A stretch of 64,000 bases of DNA from Anisus vortex (lineage: Eukaryota; Mollusca; Gastropoda; Planorbidae). A model generated the notes under the pieces. It saw only the letters and a list, made by a program, of their open reading frames with translations, was not told the origin of the DNA and made no database searches. The stretch is taken from the NCBI GenBank assembly GCA_949126835.1, contig OX421498.1, positions 29,245,081 to 29,309,080 on the forward strand, read 5' to 3'. Shown here piece by piece: positions 51,093 to 61,300 of the stretch; position 1 is the stretch's first letter, and every line of letters begins with the position of its first letter. Both the position numbers and the translations under genes were made by a program.

Positions 51093-52209
51093 GTTTTCCT
51101 ATTTGTCTCTTCTGTTTTTATTTGTTTATTTATTTACAAGAGCAAACACATAAATATAAACATTTTTAAAAAGCTACACGGCTCCCTAACTGACTGACAT
51201 AAAGGTATATGATATGAATGAAACAAAATATAATAATATCATGCTATTATGCCATGTTAAATGGACTCACAATACTAGAATATGAAACAGAAGAAATATG
51301 TTGATTAAAAATAAATCCCTACATTTATTAATACTCTCTGCATGATGATTTAGAAAATAATTACAATATTAATTACAATATATGCCCTTCATAAATAACA
51401 CATTTTCTATTGGCCCTAAACAAGAGACTTTAGTTTCTGTTGTCAGGACAGTAGCAGGAACAAAACTTTTGCCATTTGAACAAATTTTTTTTAACAAGAG
51501 GTATGTTTCAGCACTGGACATTGTGCTGGTGTCATTAAAACAGTTCCTGCGGCCATGATGTAGGTAGAAGAGTGGTTACAACAAATACTACAGTATCTAC
51601 AGTTGAACTGATACGGCAGACTTAAACGCTGTATGTCAATTTGGAATATGGGGTTGGAAAGTCTGCACACAATTTGTTTGTTGGGAGGTGGGGAAGGGGG
51701 AGGGGGGAAAGAATGGTATAAGTTTTAAACTTATTATGCAAGAATGTGTGGAGACAACAACCTATGTGGAGACCTATGTAACCCAGATAATGATAAACTC
51801 TTATATTGAGAATAATGGGTACAGATATGTCACATATTCTGATAATAATGGAACATGTCACCTATACATGACAGTAAAAGGTGTCACTTATACATTTAAT
51901 ACAAGGACATGTCACTTGTATTGCATTGAAAAAATTGAAGACAATAATTACACATCACACAGACCCCTGCCATTGATATGTCAATTAAACAGCCAAAAAA
52001 TGATGCAACCCACCCCATTCATCAACAATGTCCCACAACTCAGCTGACATGACATTGGTGGCAACCCATGACATCCACACAATAAAACAGCAATAAAGAA
52101 AAACACTAAAAATGACATTAAAAAAAATCTGTACATATCACAGTTCCATTAGAGGCTATTCACATTACAACTGTTTCTACTGTTGACCATGTCCTCCCAA
52201 GTGGCCTTG

Positions 52210-52339
52210 TCATGTCATCAGGACAGATTTGTAACCAATGTCAGATGATGGCCTATCACCGCTGGCACCATCCGAGGATGTTTGCCTAGATTTAATGGAC
52301 ACAACTTTCAAACCACTGTTGACATGTGGCTCCCCAGAA
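52210..52339 (-). CDS. LRP4: LRP4-like terminal coding exon
   Basis: The acceptor is TTATTTTCAG, entered in phase 2. It encodes [20 protein letters not shown] then [22 protein letters not shown] and TGA at 52210-52212. It is Ser-rich. The last residues do not fit the S/T-x-hydrophobic PDZ ligand found at the end of vertebrate LRP4. Confidence 0.72.
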
Positions 52340-55300
52340 CTGAAAATAAATAAATACATACTTCTCTAAGATGCATCTAGAAGTGTAATTGTAAAATGTT
52401 ATGACATTGTATAACAGATGAGGCACGGTGGTCTAGTGGCAGAGTGCTTGGCTAGCATGTTTTGAATGCTGAAGAAGGCTAGGAAGGTGTACCTGAGATT
52501 CCTAGCTCTCAGGGGTAGCTGACATTAGTTGGTCAAAATTAAAGCGCTGGGCATTCTTCTGGTCACACAATCCCGTAGTATGCAATTTCCCCAAATACCT
52601 GTAAACATTTTACTTTACTTGACTTGTAGTAAAATATTATGCTACATTAAATATCGGTAGATGCTAAGTTTTATATGAGCTTATACTATGCCCATTAATA
52701 CAATTCTATAAAATATTTACAAATTACAATAGAACAAACTAATTAACGGGGATAGTTGTTTTAAAATTTCAAAATGTTGTTGAAAGTCTAAAATCTCAAT
52801 AATTTATTTCAAAAATAGAAATGTATTGCCTCAAAGGCACCTAAAGTTGATTTGGTTCCTTAGGTGTTGTGATTTGTGAAGTGGATTGACAGACCGAATG
52901 GTCAAAATTGTGGGTACTTACATTTTAGTGTGAGGCTGCATTAGTGACACTGTCTCTTTGTGATTTGTCACACAGTCAGATTCACCCAGGAATGAAGTTA
53001 GCTGTTCCTGTCATAAGTTGTTCAGAAAAAAAAGAATCAAACATATGCTTCTGCTTGTAGACACCTCAATACTTACATGAAGGTCATGAGATTCATTTAG
53101 TAAATAAAAAGATTAGAATTTATTTTGTGTGGGTGTTTCAGAAGCTTTGACGGAAACTTGACTTAAGGAATAATAAAGATAGGACAAAAGTCTGGTGTCT
53201 GGCTGCCAGATATAATTCACATCTTGGCAAGACCAACTTTAGAAATGATCCATAAAAGTATAATTTTGGAGCTACGATGACTTCATCAACCCTTGATTCC
53301 TAACGCTTATATTAAACGTCCCTCTAAGGAAATGTCTCAGTCGGGGGCGGTAAAGGGTACTCTCGGATGGCATCTCACAGTCATCATCCTTGTCTTTATG
53401 GGGTTCAAGAACAATATCTGGCTGCATGCAGAATGAATGTGACAAGCGTCTTTAACAAACCCCTGTCTTGCATCCTAATACAGACATTGGGGGGATTAAG
53501 CTAATAGAGCTAACATGTAACTGTATAGAAGTTAAATGAGAAATGTATATCGATAGTGTCATACATTTTTGTTATTCATATTTATTAGAAGATCACTAGT
53601 ACCGGTACAAATGTAGATTTTTTCATCTTCTATTAAGTAGACTATTGAGATGATGACACTCACGCAGCACGTGAATTGTAAATATATTTACATGTTCTTC
53701 AAATAGTCCTGTTGCCCTGTAAAGTGTGTTGGTTAAAGTTGTTTTGATTAGAGGAGGTTCTGTCTGAGGGGTTCTAGTTTTGGCCATTTTAAATGAAAAT
53801 GTTGCACTATATCATACTGGTGCAGTCTTCATTCTGTTAATTTTAAAAATATGCAAAAGTTTCAATTGCAGAGGTCAAGATTATTGTCCAAAAACTTACA
53901 TCACTTGCGTGATAGCGGAAATGGGCAAGAGTTCTGCGATTCTCAGAGTTGATGGTTTCAGTGCTAGCTTTTTGGTACGTTGGGTTGGCATAGGTCAGCG
54001 CAGAGAACTCTTCAACATTGTAGTGGCGTCTTCTTTGCCTGTTAAAAAACAAAAAGTAAGTCAATGAAATATAAAATTTAAAATAAAGAGATTAAATGTC
54101 TTATAATTGTTTAAAACATGGAAAAACTGATTTATAATGCTGAAATAATACGTGAAGTAAAGATAACTAAAAAAGGAAAAATCAAATTTATATAAAAAAC
54201 TTCAGAGTTTTTAACGGTTATATTACAAAAAATTCTCTCTTTAACTTTAACCATTATCATTATAGAGCCTTAACAAAAACTTATGAGGGAAATATAGGAA
54301 GTTGTTTAAACCACAACTCTGGCTGCGACACAACATACAGAATCACTATAATAACTTGATAATTCACAACATATCTTTTACCTTTTCCAAACAAAGAATG
54401 CAGCCACAATGAAACAAATGAGGACACAGAGTGTCACAGCCACCACAATGTAAGGTGCAGAGTCTTGATCTTCACTGACAGCTTCTGAAGTTGACAAAAC
54501 TTCACAGTTCATACATGACAACACAAATAGTATCATTGTTTTGTTTTTCGTTTTCATTTTATCTAACAGATTGAGATAGGCTCTTTTCAGAGAAATAACT
54601 AGAAAATGTTACTATCAGTTCATTCGCCAGCTGTCTTCTTTTAGGGTGAGTGCATTGCCTGGACCAAAGACTTATGATTAGTATAGTCTTTGCCTGGACA
54701 TAGGGCCTAAAACGTAATTATATCATGGACTAAAACGACCACCCAATAAGCAATGAAGAAGCAACAGGAATTCTGGCAAACTAAGCCTTTGATAAACATC
54801 ATCTACATATTTTTATATCCACAGCAAAGTCAAAACCCTAACGAGTGAACAAACAAAAGCAGGTCAGTTTACCTGTGGCTGCAGGTGTGTCACCTACTTG
54901 TTCATCACAAACACCCAGAGCTTTATCTTCAACAGAACACCTGTGTGATAAATGATACAATTTTAATTGTGTATAAAGAGTAAGGAGTTGGATACAAATC
55001 TGATAATAATGTATCACTGATATTAATTTGGAAACCAATCATTTTACAATTGTAAGTTCCAACAGAAAATGAAATACTTTTAATACTTTGAGTTTATTGG
55101 AGTTTGAAGAATTTGTTATAATTTTCTTTTTCCTCACATTATCCAAGTCTTCCACAAACACAGCCGCCTCACTGGAACATTTTTCAATGTAAAACTTTCC
55201 AGTAGTTATCAGAAACTTAAATTTAACTAACACGAGAAATGTTCCAAATGTATGAAAGTACACCTATTTCTTATGTAAAGTCAACCAAGGGAAAGTATCA

Positions 55301-58300
55301 ACAGCACAATGTCCCAGGGTCTTGATTTACAGGGAAATTATAACAAAAACAAAAACCATCCCAAGCTCCGAGAAGCAACAAAATTTAAACCAGAGGCTCA
55401 AGTCACAGTCTTTACTCTAAAATTTTAGACTAAAAAAAACAAGGCAAAGAACATTCAACTTACGGATGCACTGCATTGATATCTATGTTGATAATGTTGT
55501 GACTGTCTTGGTCAGAGTGATATGGTACTGTTCCCAGAAAGAGAATGATGAAATAGGTCATGTGACTCACAATAAAACAACACAGAATGTCAACAATGAT
55601 AAGGAGAATATATGATGTGAAATTTAAAAATATATGGTGCCTGAGGGCTGTAATTGAAGACATTTTAATTCTAGAGGTGGAAATATGTCAGTGTTTGATC
55701 ATAGGACAAACACAAATTGACAAAAGTTGAATAGCTGAGACCAGCAAAACACAATTAATTATTTTCAAGCTTGCTGTTTGATTGACTAAAATGAAGAAAA
55801 GCCTTATTTTTAAAGAGAAGAGGAAAATGTGAAAATTTCCCAATTTTATCTGCAAATTTAAAGCTTTGCAAGGAAAATTATTCAAAGTTAAGCACTACCT
55901 GGGACTGGGAAATCTGGGACTGGAAACTGTATGATTGTTACAAATCATTAAGAATGAACTGGACTTACTTGTCCTGCAGGGCCTGGCATCCTTGGCGTTT
56001 GGACAGGCACAGACGTAGCCGTCAGGTCTAGCCAGACACAGGTGTGTGCAGCCTCCGTTGTTTAGACTGCAGTTGTTGGTGCCTAGAGGTAATAATAAGC
56101 GAGACATTTTACATAGGCTTCGGTGTCACAACAAACAGTCTAAAATACCACCTTTACATCAACCACATCAAATAATATGCCAAGTGTGTTATAATTCTTC
56201 CTGCTAGTTGCCTGTATATTATTAGATAAGCAGTTATAATAAAGACTGGACATTACAAAGGCTTTCATGTAAAAAGTTAAAGTAAGTAAAGTAATCAAGT
56301 CGGACAAAATTGATCCGTAGGGCAGCATCTTGTGGCCACCATACTAGGGGAATGTGTGGCCAGAACAATGCCCAGCCGCCTTTTTTTGCCCCAACTAATG
56401 TCAGGTACCCATCAGAACTGGGTAGACTCAGGAACACCCTCCAGACCTGGGAACAAATCCTAGCCTTCACCAGGATTTGAACCCAGGATCTTAGGTACAC
56501 CAGTCGAATGCGCTGCTGCTTGACCACTGTCTCCCTGAAAAGCAAAAAACGAATTCTAGTCTTATTCTTTACAGAACTGTATTTTTCTGCTAAAAATGTG
56601 TCATATATCCTGAAACAGGCTGTACCTGTCTGCCGCTGGGCTGCGACTATGTGAACGTCCATTAGACCCTCCAGCCGACTTTGCACAGTCATCCTGTTTT
56701 TCCCATCAAATTTACTGGCTCTCTCCAGTTTCTCAGTCTGCCAGTCCGTCCAATAAATGTAATCCTCAAACTGCAGACAAAAAATATTTGTTCTTGATAA
56801 ATTAAAATCACAAAATAATAATTTTGGTTAAAACAGGATTAAATTGGGTTAGGTTTTGGTCTGAATGCTTGTGGCAAAACTAAACTCTCAAAACAGCATA
56901 CAAAAATAAAAAGAAGTTAAGTCTCCTTTACAGAGCAGTTTGGTCTGTAGGGTTAGTGAGGCAGAGTTCAAATTACACTATGTTATAGAAAAGGGGTTTA
57001 TTTGGGCAGCAAAAGTGGTGAGTGGACTTTACTGCTCTTTCAACTGAAGTTGACTACCAATAGTGTACACTGAACACTGGGTTTCATGGCAGTAAAATGA
57101 ATTTTTTTCTAGCAGTTAACAGGCTAAATTCGACATTTTGAAAAGAAGCACAATATCAAATGAATGTTTATTGGGAACACAAGACATAATCATTCAATTG
57201 AGACTGCATGTTCTAAAAAAAATGTGAAAATTGTAATGTATTATAACCAATGAAGAGAATCTTACCACAGTCAGGCCAAACGGATGAGGTGTGTTCTGAA
57301 TGATTGTTGACCTACTTCTTCCTGCCAGGTCAGAGGTCTCTATCTTGTCCAGCTTGGCATCGACCCAGTACAGCCTCATTGTGTCATAATCAATAGACAA
57401 GGCATTGGGGTAGCCTGAAAAGCACAACATTGAGAACAGCTTTGAATTAAACATTTTTTGAAATTTACGCAAAAAGCAAAAAAATAATTTAATTTCATTT
57501 TAGGACAGTTTTTGAATAGTCCAGAAGAGCATAAATCATAATATTTGGAGCAGCATTGAAATATTTAAAGTCTTGATGAGTCACTGGGATTAATATCCAT
57601 GATTGTTTTTGGGGGTAGGGAGTGTATAAATTTAGATTTTCCTCTGATCAATATTGACCAGTACAGAGGGCATGTAAGAGTTATTCATGTTATGAAGATA
57701 AGGTTAGATGTAATAATAATATTTCTATTTTTATAGCGCTGCTAACAAATATAATGTAACTTCAGAGTGCATTTAACAGTAGCAATGTTTTTTTGGGAAG
57801 TGATATTAAAATATACAAAGTGATAATTATATTGATGTGAAATTTATTTCATGATAATATTTATAGCGAGCGATATTTATTATATAAAAGTGATATTTAG
57901 CTTGAGTGATATTTATTATCAAAGTAAGATTTTTATTGAGGTCATATTGGTCTTATATTTCTTCAATGAATAGGGATCTATGTACACTTGGTTATGTTAT
58001 CTCATGTTTACTTTATTTGCTACAAGCTATTGGACTTTTGGTTTCGACATCAAAGCCCTGTGTAATGTTTTACTTGCTACAAATTTTGTTTGTTCCACCA
58101 TCAGTAAAAGTGTTCATCTGGAGGGGAAAAAGGCCATTCTTTATTCTCATTTGGAAACAATGTAACATCAGCTGTCACATAACAACATACATGTAAAGCA
58201 TACCAATAGAATCAAGCATATACTTATCACCATGTCAGAACACTTTGTAATAAAAACTAATTATTTCCATATTTACTTTAGATAACATGCTTTAGACCAT

Positions 58301-61300
58301 TACTGTTGTACTTATATTTTAGGTCAGTTAATGCTACTTTTTTTTTTATTTGTCCTATGTTTGTAAAGTTTCAAATCATCAATTAGTTTTATTCTTAGCC
58401 TAGAGATGCTATCCGTGTTCTTAGTTGTATGTTAAATGCACTCTGAGGCTTACATTATGTTTGTTGGCAATGCTATACAAATATTATTATTATCAGATGC
58501 TGACAACTAAGTCTCTTACAGTCATTTTGCAGAGACAAACATGTTACATGAGATAGACTCAGACAGAGAGAATCAGCAGACTTACCAAGCTGACTGTCTA
58601 TGATCACTTTTCTTGTGGTGCCATCCAGGTAAGCCCTTTCAATCTTTGGCTCCTCCCCCCAGTCAGTCCAAAACATCAACCTAATAAAAAAAGACAGTTT
58701 AAATCAAGTGTTCAACACCTCTTTTGGTCACAACAAAAAAACAATAACAACAACTTTAACTCAATATCTACCATGGCATTTTCCCCCTGTATGGCCAGCC
58801 CATTTTCATGACCTTCTTTTTTTACCAGGCCCAACGCAATCAAATCTTTTTTACAGCTTTTACTATGAATGAAGCCCTTAGTGTTACATATTACAATAAG
58901 CAGAAATAAAATTGTATCTACAATATGCTAATAGAAAATGTTTAAATTCTACAATAAGCGTGAAAGTAAAGGTGAAAGCAAGAATGTTGTTTTAGAAACA
59001 AAGACAAAAAAATTAGAAATATTTAACTTACAGTCTAATATCTCCAAAAATAATAATCCGAATAAAAAAGAAACTTTGCGATCCTATTCAGAATTCTATT
59101 AGAAACACTCGCTTCAAATTTCATTAATTTCTGTTCACAAATAACAAATATATACACAAAAAACTAAACACAAGTACAGTAACAATACTGAGGGAAAAAA
59201 ATGGAAAATTAAACTAGGCCTCGCAAAAATATCACTTTTAAACACAAAAAACATGTTTTCCAGTTAATATTTACATTTGAAAAGAACGAATACTGAAGTA
59301 GACGATTAAAAACAAGGAAGTTAGTTTATTATTTCTAAATCTTGGATTGGATTTGGACAAAATAAATATATAAGGGTTTCTGAGCCGCAAAATGCGGCTC
59401 GTGGTCTTGCGTCACTGCTGGCTTGAGCCGCAAAATGCGGCTCTTGGTAGTTAAAGAGTTAAGCTAAAATAAACATTTCACAAGTTAAATGATTGAAAGT
59501 GTTGTAGTGTTTCATCATTTACCCTTTCCTGGGGAACAAGGCGATGGCTCTAGGCTCATACAGGCCGTGCTCAATAATAGTTTTTCTACTGGAGCCATCA
59601 AGTCTGGACACTTCAATCTTGTCATGACCTGCAGACATTTTCAAATATAACAGGCAACGTTATTTAAACTGAAACTGTATTGCACTTGATATCATAGTAT
59701 CATGAGACAAATCTCAAACCAAAAAAGTATTTGAATGAACAGCTGTACATTGAGAAAAGAGAAGTGACAATCAACTCATTTGTTGGGGAAAACTTGTAAT
59801 TACAAAAATGAACCTTTTTACAAAAATTGAAAATATTGTCTTTTGGCTACATTTGATATGAAAAATGAAAGATTTTTGGATGAATGTTTTAAAATCTATT
59901 AGTTTAATTAAAATTGAAAACGAAACTTAATATTTAGGAAACATAATCATCTATCACATATCTGAAATAGCTATAGCAACAGTATTGACTAACTAACAGC
60001 TAACAAAATATTTCAAATTATATAAAATATACAACACTTTTTATAAACTAGGAGGAATAACTCTTTTGTGTTATGGTCTAATATGAAAAATATCTCTTTA
60101 AAAAATCTAACAAAACATCGCAAGGAATGAAAGATGGTATTAGAACAATGGGCAGTGTAGTGGTGTGTGTTATTCGGAGCACGGCAGATGGGCATCATAC
60201 CACAGGGAAAGAATAAACTATTCAAACCCCAACAAAAAAAAAGAAACCAAGTAAAAAAACATTGAGTATCCCTGCTGTAACACCGACAGAGAATTTGAAA
60301 GATGATTTTTTAAAAATGACCTGAATCAGTCCAGTACAAATTTCTGGCAATCCAATCCACAGCTAGTCCATCTGTTGTGGCCAGCTCTTTCAGGACAATA
60401 TTTTCCAGCCACTGGCTGCCATTGAGCGAGGCCCGTCTGAAATTAAGATTTTTGTTTGAAATTATGAAACAAATATTGCAGTTTTTATTCTAGTTTCAAA
60501 ATAAACAAAAGAACTTATTTAAGAAGATAAAGTAGAAGTGATGTCAACTAAATGTCATGTACCTGATGACATCCAGGTAGACATCTGTGTAGTACACCAT
60601 GTTGTCTTGGTAATCAAAGTCCAGCGCAATGACGTTGTGCAGATCAGGCAAGGGCAGATAAACATCAGTGTAGTCTGGAGTGTCCAGGGAAATACGTCGG
60701 ATGCTCTCCCTTGCAGCAAACAGCAAGTATTTAGTTGGAGCTGGTCACATGACACAGAAAAAATTAATTTACTTCATTGGATCGGATTCAGTTGTTTTTT
60801 TCATTAAATTAACTCTTAAAGTACCAATCTACTTATTTGCGATGTATACCTTCAGTCCCAGCCATTATTTTACTAATTATTCCCTCCATCCCAGACATTG
60901 TTTCAGAATGGCTGAGACATCAATAGGGTTCCGAAATTATTTTTTTACTTTTTTGTTGGTAAAAATTGATGATAACACAAAGAGAGTAAATTGCTAGAAA
61001 CATAATAACTTACTTTATTAGAAAAGTCTAATTCATAAAGTAATTGTATTCATTCGTAATAATAATCCATAAGAAAAAGTCGCATCAACAAGAACCGCAT
61101 CAACAAGAACCGCCATAAAAACGGAAGGTAATTCCGTAGCGTCCATTAGGACTGCACTTTCATTAAAAAAAAAAAAAAAAACTCAATAATTGGTCAATTT
61201 TCATTATTTAAAAAGCGAAATAAAATTAAACTATTCAGCTATCGAATAAATATTCTGCCAGAGACTATGGTGAAAGGTCAAATCCTTTATTTTAATCTTT

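Larger units (their letters stand above)
46622..52209. other. AT-rich 3' UTR and intergenic sequence downstream of the LRP4-like gene
   Basis: It lies 3' of the minus-strand stop at 52210. The right-hand part is presumably 3' UTR, but many AATAAA-type signals make the end unpredictable. No exon was found. It contains a 35-bp tandem repeat, a SINE and a 26-bp tandem repeat. A plus-strand frame of 119 codons at 51688-52047 has repetitive CACCTATACATGACA-like boxes and no coding support. Confidence 0.5.

Noticed and set aside
51688..52047. 119-codon plus-strand ORF
   Set aside because: It lies opposite the LRP4-like 3' end, consists of repetitive TGTCACCTATACATGACA-like boxes, and has no recognised domain or splice context.
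53780..54067. Plus-strand 95-codon ORF
   Set aside because: Antisense shadow of the NPxY exon of the LRP4-like gene.
60538..60997. Plus-strand ORFs over the YYTD exon
   Set aside because: Antisense of a well-supported propeller exon, continuing into a transposon-derived intron.
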